Both the position numbers and the translations under genes were made by a program. The notes under the pieces are model-generated. The model was not told the origin of the DNA and did not search any database. It saw only the letters and a list, made by a program, of their open reading frames with translations. Shown piece by piece: positions 1-10,828 of a stretch of DNA of 38,694 nucleotides (position 1 is the first letter of the stretch; every line of letters starts with the position of its first letter). This DNA comes from Fen-1038 sp042408355 (lineage in GTDB: Bacteria > Chloroflexota > Anaerolineae > Anaerolineales > Villigracilaceae), in the NCBI GenBank assembly GCA_042408355.1, contig JBHORD010000091.1, positions 1 to 38,694 on the forward strand. The letters are read 5' to 3'.

Positions 1-482
<482 letters not shown>

Positions 483-561
483 CCCGTGGTGCGGAGAACT
501 TGGTACTTTTCGAAATACTACATCAATTCGTTTGCTATTCAGTAACAACGTTGTGAAAATG

Positions 562-683
562 TCCCTTGGTGATTTGAGCGGCGAGGGTACACCCGGTCCC
601 ATCCCGAACCCGGAAGTTAAGCTCGTCAGCGCCGATGGTACTTGGAGGGCGACCTCCTGGGAGAGTAGGTCATTGCCAAGGGG
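562..683 (+). rRNA. rrf: 5S ribosomal RNA
   Basis: This is a 5S rRNA of about 120 nt. The 5' and 3' ends pair (TCCCTTGG with CCAAGGG) to form helix I. The interior holds the canonical block CCCATCCCGAACCCGGAAG (about 598-616) and the loop-E/helix-IV block with GATGGTACTT and GGGAGAGTAGGTC. It lies about 80 nt after the 23S 3' end, the usual 23S-5S order of an rRNA operon. A T-rich stretch follows directly, but I could not define a separate terminator hairpin. Confidence 0.95.
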
Positions 684-712
684 CTTTTCTTTTTAACATT
701 TGGCTGAAAACC

Positions 713-741
713 TTTTCAGTCTCAATTGAATCGTGTATAAT
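713..741 (+). promoter_or_regulatory. sigma70-type promoter for the rpsU leader
   Basis: A perfect -10 box TATAAT lies at 736-741. A TTTTCA hexamer (4 of 6 to consensus) lies at 713-718, with a 17-bp spacer. Transcription would start near 748, giving rpsU a leader of about 175 nt. The promoter sits just after the 5S gene, so rpsU need not depend on rRNA operon read-through. Confidence 0.55.
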
Positions 742-755
742 TTTTGTTGTTCATT

Positions 756-885
756 CGGTTGAGGGACGTTGTCCCATCATTGACATTACGAGGAGTGTGA
801 AGCGCTTATTTGATCGCAAGGTCAGTTTGTCCGTTTCGACGATAACACGACCCTCAGCCGAGTCTGTTTACGGCCGAGGGTTTTT
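756..885 (+). promoter_or_regulatory. putative transcription attenuator in the rpsU leader
   Basis: Three 10-nt segments compete. Segment 1 (CGGTTGAGGG, 756-765) pairs along its whole length with segment 2 (CCCTCAGCCG, 851-860), with one G-U pair. Segment 2 can instead pair with segment 3 (CGGCCGAGGG, 871-880) with one mismatch, giving a hairpin followed directly by five T, which is a terminator. A small hairpin GGGAC-GTT-GTCCC (763-775) overlaps segment 1 and could release segment 2. This is the layout of an attenuator. The alternative is a short independent RNA of about 140 nt whose ends pair and which ends at this terminator. Confidence 0.5.
851..885 (+). terminator. intrinsic terminator upstream of rpsU
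   Basis: CCCTCAGCCG and CGGCCGAGGG pair over nine of ten positions around a 10-nt loop and are followed by TTTTT. The terminator lies about 37 nt before the rpsU start codon, so it must be conditional unless rpsU has a second promoter. Confidence 0.6.
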
Positions 886-904
886 CTTGGCCCAGTCTAC
901 TTGT

Positions 905-918
905 GAAAGGAGGTGATC
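905..918 (+). promoter_or_regulatory. extended Shine-Dalgarno of rpsU
   Basis: GAAAGGAGGTGATC is complementary over 14 nt to the conserved 3' end of bacterial 16S rRNA (GATCACCTCCTTTC). The GGAGG core ends 9 nt before the ATG at 923, which fixes the rpsU start. The other ribosome binding sites in the window match over only 4 to 7 nt. Confidence 0.85.
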
Positions 919-922
919 GCAC

Positions 923-1123
923 ATGGCTGTGGTGGTCTTACGAGGCGGCGAGTCCCAGGATTCGTTGCTCAAACGTTTCCGCAAAAAGGTCGTCAAAAGC
1001 GGAGTCTTGAGCACCGTCCGGCGAAAACGCTGGTATGTTTCAAAGAGCGAACAGCGTCGGATGGAGAGGAAGAAGGCCATTCGTCGCATCAAGCGACGCT
1101 CCTTTACCAAGGAGATTGAGTAA
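923..1123 (+). CDS. rpsU: 30S ribosomal protein bS21
   Basis: The 66-residue basic protein begins MAVVVLRGGESQDSLLKRF and is rich in Arg and Lys, with the family's VKKSG-like turn (KKVVKSGVL) and the KSEQRRMERKKAIRR helix. bS21 binds the 30S platform next to the anti-Shine-Dalgarno end of 16S rRNA and helps initiation. The length is normal for the family. The start is set by the very long Shine-Dalgarno at 905-918. The gene stands between the rRNA genes and infA, a translation neighbourhood. Its leader carries a terminator and a competing hairpin. The product could influence its own translation, because bS21 sits near the anti-SD. That last point is inference. Confidence 0.93.
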   Translation: MAVVVLRGGESQDSLLKRFRKKVVKSGVLSTVRRKRWYVSKSEQRRMERKKAIRRIKRRSFTKEIE

Positions 1124-1148
1124 AAATTTTACGGGAGCCGCGTCCGCG

Positions 1149-1179
1149 GGTTCGCCTGGGCGATTCGCATCGCCGAACC
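1149..1179 (+). other. stem-loop in the infA leader
   Basis: GGTTC (1149-1153) pairs with GAACC (1175-1179). GGCGAT (1159-1164) pairs with ATCGCC (1169-1174) around a TCGC loop. A five-base bulge separates the two helices. No T-run follows, so it is not a terminator. It lies between rpsU and infA and may affect stability or translation of the infA part of the message. Confidence 0.4.
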
Positions 1180-1220
1180 GGGCAATGCTCGCTGGGTGCT
1201 CGCTCGCCAAAGAGGCGTGT

Positions 1221-1469
1221 ATGGCGAAAGAGGAAGATAAAATTCGAGCAGAAGGCGTCGTGGTGGAGGCCTTGCCGGGGACGCAGTTCCGCGTCCGATT
1301 GGATAATGGCCACGAAGTATTGGCGTACTTGTCCGGTAAGATGCGAAAGTATTACATCCGCATTTTGCTTGGCGATCATGTTGCTGTCGAGATGTCGCCT
1401 TATGATTTGACCCGCGGCCGCATTACATTTCGTCAGCGGAAGAATGCTCCCGCTCCAGTTGAGGAATAG
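1221..1469 (+). CDS. infA: translation initiation factor IF-1
   Basis: The protein of 82 residues begins MAKEEDKIRAEGVVVEALPG and contains the S1/OB-fold core with LDNGHEVLAYLSGKMRKYYIR and GDHVAVEMSPYDLTRGRI, very close to canonical IF-1. IF-1 binds the 30S A site and supports initiation with IF-2 and IF-3. Family members usually have about 72 residues; this one has a short C-terminal tail (QRKNAPAPVEE). The ATG at 1221 is chosen because family homology starts exactly there and GAGG lies just upstream; the open frame before it has no homology. It lies 97 nt after rpsU, probably on the same transcript, and ends before a strong terminator at 1491-1521. Confidence 0.95.
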   Translation: MAKEEDKIRAEGVVVEALPGTQFRVRLDNGHEVLAYLSGKMRKYYIRILLGDHVAVEMSPYDLTRGRITFRQRKNAPAPVEE

Positions 1470-1490
1470 CCATCTCGCTTGGAATTATTA

Positions 1491-1521
1491 AAAAAGTCCT
1501 TCGCGCTGAAGGACTTTTTGT
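1491..1521. terminator. bidirectional intrinsic terminator
   Basis: AGTCCTTC (1495-1502) and GAAGGACT (1508-1515) form a perfect stem with a 5-nt loop. An A-run precedes it and a T-run follows, so it can stop infA on the plus strand and the converging flavoprotein gene (stop at 1539) on the minus strand. Confidence 0.9.
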
Positions 1522-1538
1522 TTTGATTGTCAATGCGA

Positions 1539-2540
1539 TCAGGGCAATTCACGAAATGAACTTAACACTTTCATATAGCTGGCACGTTCAAAAGCCGAGG
1601 GCTCTGTGACGTTTTTTTGACTCATACTGCCCTGCATTTGCCGGATAGAAGTATATTCATGTTCCTCCATCCAGTTCTTCAACTCGGAAATCATATTCGA
1701 CGCCGCCTCGATTCCTCCATTCAAAAGTTTGGACGCCATCATCGAAACTTTAGCGCCAGCCATCATAGCTTTTATAACTTCGTTTGCAGAATGGACACCG
1801 CTGGTCAACGCAAAATCAACATCAACGCGGCTATAAAGCAGGGCGATCCAGCGGAGGGGCAATCGTAATTCTGCCGGTGTACTGAAGTCGAGCGTGTGGG
1901 CGATGTTCAATTCCTCGATATCGAAATCGGGTTGATAGAACCGATTGAAAAGCACCACGCCATCTGCGCCTGCGGAGGCGAGGCGTTTTACAAAGTGGGG
2001 CAGTGATGTGTAAAACGGGCTTAACTTCACGACCAGCGGAATTTTGATCGAGGCTTTTACATCCGCCACAAGATCAACCTGCGCATCTTCGAGCTCCTGC
2101 GCAGAGATGGCTGGATCGGTTGGAATGAAATAAAGATTCAATTCGAGCGCGTCCGCCCCCGCTTCCTGAATGCGGCGAGCGTAGCGAAGCCATCCGCCTT
2201 TTGAAACACCGTTCAGACTTCCAATCACCGGGATGTTGACCGCCTTCTTCAATTTTTCAACGTTTTCGACGTATTTATCGGGAAGCAGACTGTAGACCCC
2301 GACATCGGGCAAATAGTTAAGGGCCTCGGCAAATCCGTTGGCGCTGCGTGTGAGGTAGTGGTCGAGCTCAAGGCTCTCGTGAATGATTTGTTCCTCGAAT
2401 AATGAATACATGACAACCGCGGCGATGCCGGCTTCTTCCATGCGCCTGACCTGCTCGATCTTTTTTGAAAGCGGCGAAGCGGAGGCGACCAGCGGATTCT
2501 TTAACTTCAAACCGAGATAAGTTGTTGAAAGATCAATCAT
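1539..2540 (-). CDS. dihydroorotate dehydrogenase-like flavoprotein
   Basis: The 333-residue TIM-barrel protein resembles class 1 dihydroorotate dehydrogenases. It has NPLVASASPLSK (about 15-26), IPVIGSLNG (103-111), ELNLYFIP (133-140), VVKLSPF with Lys172, and the C-terminal phosphate/FMN-binding segment TSGVHSANEVIKAMMAGA (246-263). The loop that in true enzymes reads NLSCPN and carries the catalytic Cys or Ser reads NLYFIP here, so Phe138 replaces the base. Orotate synthesis is therefore doubtful. The start at 2540 fits an AAAGGA site and the family N-terminus. The gene follows nifJ by 76 nt on the same strand, so a redox role alongside pyruvate oxidation is a fair guess. The true substrate is unknown. 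Confidence 0.8.
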   Translation of the reverse strand: MIDLSTTYLGLKLKNPLVASASPLSKKIEQVRRMEEAGIAAVVMYSLFEEQIIHESLELDHYLTRSANGFAEALNYLPDVGVYSLLPDKYVENVEKLKKAVNIPVIGSLNGVSKGGWLRYARRIQEAGADALELNLYFIPTDPAISAQELEDAQVDLVADVKASIKIPLVVKLSPFYTSLPHFVKRLASAGADGVVLFNRFYQPDFDIEELNIAHTLDFSTPAELRLPLRWIALLYSRVDVDFALTSGVHSANEVIKAMMAGAKVSMMASKLLNGGIEAASNMISELKNWMEEHEYTSIRQMQGSMSQKNVTEPSAFERASYMKVLSSFRELP

Positions 2541-2565
2541 ATATGTTTCCTTTCTCAGCGCCAGG

Positions 2566-2602
2566 AAACCAAGACCAGGCAAATCGAGCCTGGTCCTGGT
2601 TT
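2566..2602 (-). repeat. intercistronic 15-bp stem-loop between nifJ and the flavoprotein gene
   Basis: AAACCAAGACCAGGC (2566-2580) pairs with GCCTGGTCCTGGTTT (2588-2602) over 15 positions with one wobble in the minus-strand RNA, around a 7-nt loop. No U-run follows in the minus-strand message. It probably acts as a stability or processing element, or a weak attenuator lowering expression of the downstream gene. Its core CAGGCAAATCG..CCTGG recurs in the hairpin at 6977-6999. Confidence 0.6.
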
Positions 2603-2616
2603 GTGTACGATTCAGT

Positions 2617-6195
<3,579 letters not shown>

Positions 6196-6360
6196 GAACT
6201 GACTCCTTTGAAAACGGGCGTTGTGCCCGGGAATATCTCTCCAGTCTCAAGTGTATCCTCCCATGTGGGGAGACGTTAGTTATATATGGCTTAATTCCCC
6301 CTGCGGGTTGTCACATTTCGGATAAGAATGGGCAGAATTTATCGGGAACAGTATTGGAAT

Positions 6361-6396
6361 AAAAAAGCCTTGCGAAGTTTGTTCTTCACAAGGCTT
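6361..6396 (-). terminator. intrinsic terminator of the NUDIX gene
   Basis: Read on the minus strand, AAGCCTTG and GAAG pair with CTTC and CAAGGCTT. This forms a stem of 12 pairs with one mismatch and a 6-nt loop, followed by a U-run (complement of 6361-6366). It lies just after the stop codon at 6406 and separates this gene from nifJ. Confidence 0.88.
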
Positions 6397-6405
6397 GTAT
6401 CAATT

Positions 6406-6939
6406 TTATTTTTTCAATCGTTCTCTTACCAGAAATAATGCGGCCAATGTTTTTGCGTCCGGCATTTGACCCGTTTCGGCCATTTCGATTGCTTTCTTGC
6501 CCGGGATTCGTTCGACTTGTAAAAATTCATCCGCATCGGCTTCAAGTGGATCGTGATTCAAATTCGTTGCGAGGAATACTGCCATGAATTCGGTCGAATA
6601 GCCGGGCGCGAGATAAAAATCGCCGATACGTTCGAGTTTGCCCGCGGCCATTCCAATCTCTTCGCGGATTTCGCGCCCCGCACAGACTTCGTATGGTTCG
6701 TCGCCGTTACGCGTACCGGCGGGCAATTCCAATAAGTCCATCCCCGCCGCGTGACGATATTGTCGAACAAATAATAAATCGCCGTTCGCGTCAAGGGGGA
6801 CAATGACGACTGAGCCAACATGCTCCACAACTTCGTATTTGGTTTCGCGGCCATCCGGCGTTTTTAAATAATCGCGCCGAATCTTGAAGGCGCGTCCTTG
6901 AAATACGGGTTCCGATTTCAATAATTCAAAGGGCATCAT
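6406..6939 (-). CDS. NUDIX hydrolase, ADP-ribose pyrophosphatase type
   Basis: The protein of about 177 residues contains a perfect Nudix box (pattern G-x5-E-x7-REUxEExGU) at about 75-97, with GREIREEIGM as its end. Upstream stands VVIVPLDANGDLLFVRQYR, typical of the ADP-ribose/sugar-nucleotide pyrophosphatase branch. After the box comes FYLAPGYSTEFMAVFLA; a Pro about 16 residues after the box is common in ADP-ribose hydrolases. It likely hydrolyses ADP-ribose or related diphosphates with Mg2+. Two adjacent ATG codons (6939 and 6936) can start it; an upstream TTG at 6987 would add 16 residues without family similarity and falls inside the preceding terminator hairpin. It is flanked by terminators on both sides, so it looks monocistronic. 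Substrate assignment is tentative. Confidence 0.9.
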   Translation of the reverse strand: MMPFELLKSEPVFQGRAFKIRRDYLKTPDGRETKYEVVEHVGSVVIVPLDANGDLLFVRQYRHAAGMDLLELPAGTRNGDEPYEVCAGREIREEIGMAAGKLERIGDFYLAPGYSTEFMAVFLATNLNHDPLEADADEFLQVERIPGKKAIEMAETGQMPDAKTLAALFLVRERLKK

Positions 6940-6968
6940 TTCTCTTTTTTTCTTGCCTTGATGGATGA

Positions 6969-6999
6969 AAGAATAAAGCCCAGGCAAATCGCCTGGGCT
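6969..6999 (-). terminator. intrinsic terminator of the LysM lipoprotein gene
   Basis: AGCCCAGGC (6977-6985) and GCCTGGGCT (6991-6999) form a perfect 9-bp stem with a 5-nt loop. On the minus strand it is followed by TTATTCTTT. It sits 23 nt after the stop codon at 7023. The hairpin core is shared with the stem-loop at 2566-2602. Confidence 0.8.
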
Positions 7000-7022
7000 A
7001 AAATATATGTCTCTATTCCTTT

Positions 7023-7784
7023 TTACGGGATGGTCAATTGTTGTCCAACTGTCAGCGTTGAATTGAGCGGCAGATTATTTGCCTGAGCAATGGTTGCCGG
7101 ATCAATATCTCCATAGTAACAGGCCACGCCAAAGAGCGTTGTATCGTTATTGCCGGTTACAGTGTACGTATCCGGGTGGTTGTGCCACGCGCGTGTTCCA
7201 GGGAAGGGATGGCCCGTCTGGGGGATTTGCAAAACGAGACCCGGTTGAACGATTTGGCTGTCCACCAATCCGTTCAGCGACGCTAACTCGTTTGGATCAA
7301 CGTTAAAGCGGCGGGCAATACAGAAGGGCCACTCACCGGCTTGCAGAGTGTATGTGGTTGGAAGTCCTCCAGAGACAGTGGGAACTACAACTTGCGGCGT
7401 TGCTGTTGATCCGGTTACGATCACTGTCGCGGGCGCCGGGGTTGAAGTGATGGAAGTTTCCGGCGGCGGAGTTGACGACTCGCCCGTTTGTGGAGTGATG
7501 GCGGTGCCGCCTACAGACGGCGTATCAGTGGGACCAGCCGGCGTCTCAGAGGGGAGAATCGTCCCGCTCGCCTCCGCTGTCTTTGCAATTGCGGTGGCAG
7601 TGCCAAGTTCTGCGACGATTTGCATCGGGTCCTGCCCTGTTGGAAACGGCGATACAAATTGACTCGTGGAAATCAGGGTTGCTGTTGCGGCGGGCGGCTG
7701 CGAATAAGACTGCGTGCAGGCCGAAACCAAAACTGTAGCAAGCGCTAGAATTGAAATCAACCTCACGCTGATTTTCTTGTTCAT
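7023..7784 (-). CDS. LysM-domain lipoprotein
   Basis: The 253-residue precursor starts MNKKISVRLISILALATVLV and has a lipobox ending in Cys23 (VSAC), so it is a probable membrane-anchored lipoprotein. A Thr/Pro/Ser-rich linker spans about 30-140. Two LysM-type repeats follow: YTLQAGEWPFCIARRF to LVLQIP (about 144-190) and YTVTGNNDTTLFGVACYYG to QQLTIP (about 207-253). LysM modules bind peptidoglycan or related N-acetylglucosamine glycans, so it likely sits at the cell wall. Each repeat has one Cys at a similar position, which could form a disulfide. No catalytic domain is present. The start has a GAGGAG site, and a probable promoter lies 32 nt upstream. It is bounded by its own terminator. 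Confidence 0.9.
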   Translation of the reverse strand: MNKKISVRLISILALATVLVSACTQSYSQPPAATATLISTSQFVSPFPTGQDPMQIVAELGTATAIAKTAEASGTILPSETPAGPTDTPSVGGTAITPQTGESSTPPPETSITSTPAPATVIVTGSTATPQVVVPTVSGGLPTTYTLQAGEWPFCIARRFNVDPNELASLNGLVDSQIVQPGLVLQIPQTGHPFPGTRAWHNHPDTYTVTGNNDTTLFGVACYYGDIDPATIAQANNLPLNSTLTVGQQLTIP

Positions 7785-7815
7785 AACTGTCTCCTCTCAA
7801 TTTACTCAAAGTTGG

Positions 7816-7844
7816 ATGGTAGCATAGACTGTTTAGCGCGTCAA
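7816..7844 (-). promoter_or_regulatory. promoter of the LysM lipoprotein gene
   Basis: On the minus strand TTGACG (7844-7839) and TACCAT (7821-7816) are 17 bp apart, 5 of 6 and 4 of 6 to the sigma70 consensus. The start of transcription would be about 25 nt before the ATG at 7784. Confidence 0.45.
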
Positions 7845-8051
7845 GTTACTGTTGGGGGAGGCGCGAAAGTTTGTGTTTACGGCTTCGGGCAAAGTTGGGC
7901 ATAGAAGGCGCGCTTCGCGAAGATTGTGCAGTTCCGTTTCCTCCGGATGCTCGCCGCGAATTATTGACTGATGTTACGCAGTTTTCCCTGCAGCGCGGCT
8001 TCATGCCGCCTGAAAGGGCAAGATAAATCTCGCGCTACTGCGGAAGGTGAG

Positions 8052-10067
8052 TTATTGATTACATCCAAGCGCGGTCAAAAGATGGGAAGCAAAGCTCTGT
8101 GCCTCGTTCGGACCGTTGGCCTGCACCCGTTTCCAAAGCTGACATAAGCCCGCGCGGATTCGCGGTTGTTCGTTCCAGGCCTGTTGAGTTAATTGTTTTG
8201 CTAAATTCGCATCTCCGGCGCGCGCGTAAGCCTCGATGAACGGCAGCCATTCAAAAGGATCTTGTGTGGAGAAGCCTTGCTGTTTTGCCTGGTTGCCTAA
8301 TTCCACGATTTGATTCCAATCGCGGCTTTGACGCGCCAACTCCGCCTTTTCATAGAAATAACACCATGTATGACTTGGCTCTGAAGTGAAAGGCGGACTT
8401 GGCAGGGATGGCTTCGGCGCGCTTGTGATTATTCGCGACGGGTCGGAAAATGAAACCAGGGATTTCAATGAGTCGGGAAATTTGCTGTAGGTTTCGGCGT
8501 CATCGAACGACGGATCGAATACGCGCAGGCATCCGTTCTGCGGCGCGTAGATGGCGATGGATTGCGAGGTGTTGCCGCGAAACGTCAGGGTGCGATAAGG
8601 CAGTTGAATGGCGGTATCCGGCTTGAGGTCCGAGAGAGAGCCGCCGCCCAATCGTTTGTTGACGTAGATCATCGCGTAGGGCAGGTCCGGTGGTTTGACC
8701 TCCGGCGCGTATATCCAATTGATGGGGGCGGTGAACGAAAGATCGGTTTCATAATCAATTGGAACGAAGTCTGTGAGAATGGCTGTGTCTGGTTGGAGGG
8801 CGGGAATGCGCCATGCCATTTGCCAATAAATATCCTGTTGGCGTTGCCAGTCGCGGCGGAAGATGTTGGCGTTGAAAAACTGTTGGCCAATACCGAGCGC
8901 GATGAGAAAAGCAAACGCAAATAACTTGGCGCGTTCGTTTTTTATCCAGAGTTCAATAACTCCCACAATAAATAAACTTCCGCCGAGCATCATCGAAATC
9001 ATAAAGCGGTCATAACTGGATTGAAGTGTAAGCGGAAGCCCGGCCGCGAAAGATGGAACGCGCCCCAACAAAATGCCGATCAGCCCGATCAGAATCGCGG
9101 GGATGGCGAAAGCGATGCTATCGGCATGGACGGAGGAAAAGGATTCAAGTTTTGAAAAATAGAATATCAACAGGCTGAAACAAACTGCGATCAAAGCCAG
9201 GGAACCTAAAGTTGTCGGCGCGGCAATGGAATGAAACGAAAGCACGAGAATTTGGAACCACGCGTAAAAACCGGCCTTCCACAAAACATCAACTATCGCC
9301 AGGAAAGCATCTTTAATGTTTGGCAATTGTTGTGAGGCGGCGATGCCGTAGGAAATGTACGCGCCCGATTTGTAATAATAAGCCAGCCATGCCGCGTCCG
9401 CCAGCCAGATGAGCAGATAAGGCCACCAGTATTTTAAAACTCGAATCAGGCGCGGCCGGAAGCCTTTTGCCGATTCGGTAATGACCATCCAAATGAATAA
9501 AAATCGCAGCGGCTCCATGCCGAAGAAATATTCGGTGGGGAATAACCCAATGACTAAAAATAGCAGCGCAAGGATTGTGTTTGGCAGAGATGCATTAGAG
9601 TTACGGATGGCTCGGATGGATAAGCCGATCGAAAGCAGATAAAAGATGAAGGGGATCCATTCTTGGTTGATGTGGGTCAGCGCGACCCAATTTTGGCTGT
9701 ATCCGGGAAATACAATCATCAGGCATGTGATTGTCAGTGTCTGCCGCTTGTGGTTCGGCCAGACTTGATTTAACGCGAACCAGGCTGAAAGTCCCGCGAC
9801 GAAGCGGATGATCAACGCGAAGATTTGCCAGAGCATTGGATTCGCGGGAATCAAACTGGTTGTGAAGAAGAAGATCGGTCCGAGGAAGGGACGAAAGCCG
9901 CGAAAGGCCGGGATGAACGCGGCGGGACCGAGGAACTTCGCGATCCAGGCAAAGGGCCAGTCATCCCAATAGAAACCTGTCCACGGAATCAAGATGCCAT
10001 AAGAGAGGAAGGCAATGAGGAAGAATGCAAACGGAATTGTTTTAGCGGAGAATTGTTTTTTGAACAT
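8052..10067 (-). CDS. polytopic membrane protein, GT-C glycosyltransferase-like
   Basis: The 671-residue protein has around ten to twelve hydrophobic segments over residues 10-410, then a soluble part. After the first membrane segment comes FYWDDWPFAW. An acidic pair in the first extracytoplasmic loop is the hallmark of GT-C enzymes, which move sugars from polyprenyl-phosphate donors, so a membrane glycosyltransferase is likely. The C-terminal 110 residues (about 565-671) are helical with TPR-like repeats (WNQIVELGNQAKQQG, AYARAGDANLAKQLTQQAW), unusual for the family. No clear ribosome binding site precedes the ATG at 10067. It stands alone between a downstream gap and the zinc-ribbon gene, whose terminators lie upstream. 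Substrate is unknown; a membrane protein without transferase activity cannot be excluded. Confidence 0.65.
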   Translation of the reverse strand: MFKKQFSAKTIPFAFFLIAFLSYGILIPWTGFYWDDWPFAWIAKFLGPAAFIPAFRGFRPFLGPIFFFTTSLIPANPMLWQIFALIIRFVAGLSAWFALNQVWPNHKRQTLTITCLMIVFPGYSQNWVALTHINQEWIPFIFYLLSIGLSIRAIRNSNASLPNTILALLFLVIGLFPTEYFFGMEPLRFLFIWMVITESAKGFRPRLIRVLKYWWPYLLIWLADAAWLAYYYKSGAYISYGIAASQQLPNIKDAFLAIVDVLWKAGFYAWFQILVLSFHSIAAPTTLGSLALIAVCFSLLIFYFSKLESFSSVHADSIAFAIPAILIGLIGILLGRVPSFAAGLPLTLQSSYDRFMISMMLGGSLFIVGVIELWIKNERAKLFAFAFLIALGIGQQFFNANIFRRDWQRQQDIYWQMAWRIPALQPDTAILTDFVPIDYETDLSFTAPINWIYAPEVKPPDLPYAMIYVNKRLGGGSLSDLKPDTAIQLPYRTLTFRGNTSQSIAIYAPQNGCLRVFDPSFDDAETYSKFPDSLKSLVSFSDPSRIITSAPKPSLPSPPFTSEPSHTWCYFYEKAELARQSRDWNQIVELGNQAKQQGFSTQDPFEWLPFIEAYARAGDANLAKQLTQQAWNEQPRIRAGLCQLWKRVQANGPNEAQSFASHLLTALGCNQ

Positions 10068-10141
10068 GAGTATTTTGAAAGTTGTTTCAATTATAAAGGA
10101 TTGGATGCGCTCGCCCGCTCTCGATCGGCGGCGTTGTAAAA

Positions 10142-10176
10142 TGTCATTGCCCGATCAGCGGCTTTTGGCGATGACA
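10142..10176. repeat. imperfect inverted repeat, possible degraded dispersed element
   Basis: TGTCATTGCC (10142-10151) and GGCGATGACA (10167-10176) pair over ten positions with one G-T pair around a 15-nt loop. The minus strand continues with TTTTA, so it could serve as a weak second terminator behind the one at 10186-10214. Confidence 0.4.
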
Positions 10177-10185
10177 TACCGTGAA

Positions 10186-10214
10186 CAAAAATGCCGTCGA
10201 ACGTGACGGCATTT
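10186..10214 (-). terminator. intrinsic terminator of the phosphoesterase/zinc-ribbon operon
   Basis: AAATGCCGTC (10189-10198) and GACGGCATTT (10205-10214) form a 10-bp stem with a 6-nt loop. The minus strand then reads TTTTTG. It lies 24 nt after the zinc-ribbon stop codon. Confidence 0.88.
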
Positions 10215-10237
10215 CTATAAACGGTTTGGGCAGGTGG

Positions 10238-10828
10238 TTATTGATTCGGCGTTGAACGGATCAGTGTGCCGCAATACTCGCATTCGATGGTTTGATTATC
10301 CACCCATGAAACATTGTCGCCGTGAATCGGCCCGCCGCATTTTGGACAATTGGTCGGCAGAACGCCGCGCCTTATGAGGGGATGACCTGAACCTTGTTGC
10401 GATTGTGCGGGCAGTGAACCGACCTTGCCGCCGAACTCATTTTGGATTGCAGCCGCCGCGCCGGTCATGCCTTTATTAGTGAGCTTACGCGTGATGTTGG
10501 CGTAAAAGACCGGCGTCCGCGCTATCATTTGATATTGGATAAAAAGATTCAGCGCGGCGCGGGCTTGTTCCAGCGCCAACTGCGGGCGGTTCGCGTCGGC
10601 GTAGGCGTGTGCGGCGCGTGCGTGCAGATTCGCCGCGCGGCGCGGATGCGGCGTATCAAGTTCACGCGCGACTTCTGCAAAGAGCGGTGCGGCTCCGGCG
10701 GGATTTCCAGCGGCGGCCATTTGATTGGCTTTTGCCAGCACTTCGATCTGCGCGGCAGTGAGAGAATTATTCTGCATGGCGGTACGTATAGTTCGAAACA
10801 CACTTGCCTCCAAAAAGTTTTGATTCAC
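10238..10828 (-). CDS. TPR-like protein with C-terminal zinc ribbon
   Basis: The 196-residue protein is not one I recognise. Residues 24-115 are Ala-rich helices resembling TPR repeats (NPAGAAPLFAEVARELD; RAAHAYADANRPQLALEQAR). The C-terminus has a zinc ribbon with CPKCGG (Cys161, Cys164) and CEYCG (Cys183, Cys186), so it is likely a cytoplasmic protein- or nucleic-acid-binding adaptor. The GTG start at 10828 overlaps the stop codon of the phosphoesterase gene as GTGA, which implies translational coupling. An internal ATG at 10777 is possible but has no better ribosome binding site. No enzyme signature is visible. Confidence 0.7.
   Translation of the reverse strand: MNQNFLEASVFRTIRTAMQNNSLTAAQIEVLAKANQMAAAGNPAGAAPLFAEVARELDTPHPRRAANLHARAAHAYADANRPQLALEQARAALNLFIQYQMIARTPVFYANITRKLTNKGMTGAAAAIQNEFGGKVGSLPAQSQQGSGHPLIRRGVLPTNCPKCGGPIHGDNVSWVDNQTIECEYCGTLIRSTPNQ

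Noticed and set aside
748..885. A small SRP RNA or other standard ncRNA upstream of rpsU
   Set aside because: The ends pair and a terminator follows, but the SRP helix 8 signature (GGAAG...AGCC region) is absent, and I see no tmRNA or 6S features. An attenuator fits better, though an unknown small RNA remains possible.
1131..1220. tRNA-like fold before infA
   Set aside because: The GGTTC/GAACC pairing recalls a T arm, but no acceptor stem, anticodon arm or tRNA-sized layout can be drawn.
1539..2540. pyrD (true dihydroorotate dehydrogenase)
   Set aside because: The catalytic Cys/Ser position is Phe and no pyrimidine genes are near, so the symbol was withheld.
7913..7922. Palindrome CTTCGCGAAG as a regulatory site
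   Set aside because: It is short, far from both flanking start codons, and such GC palindromes are expected by chance. The surrounding 200 bp hold nothing else that I can support.
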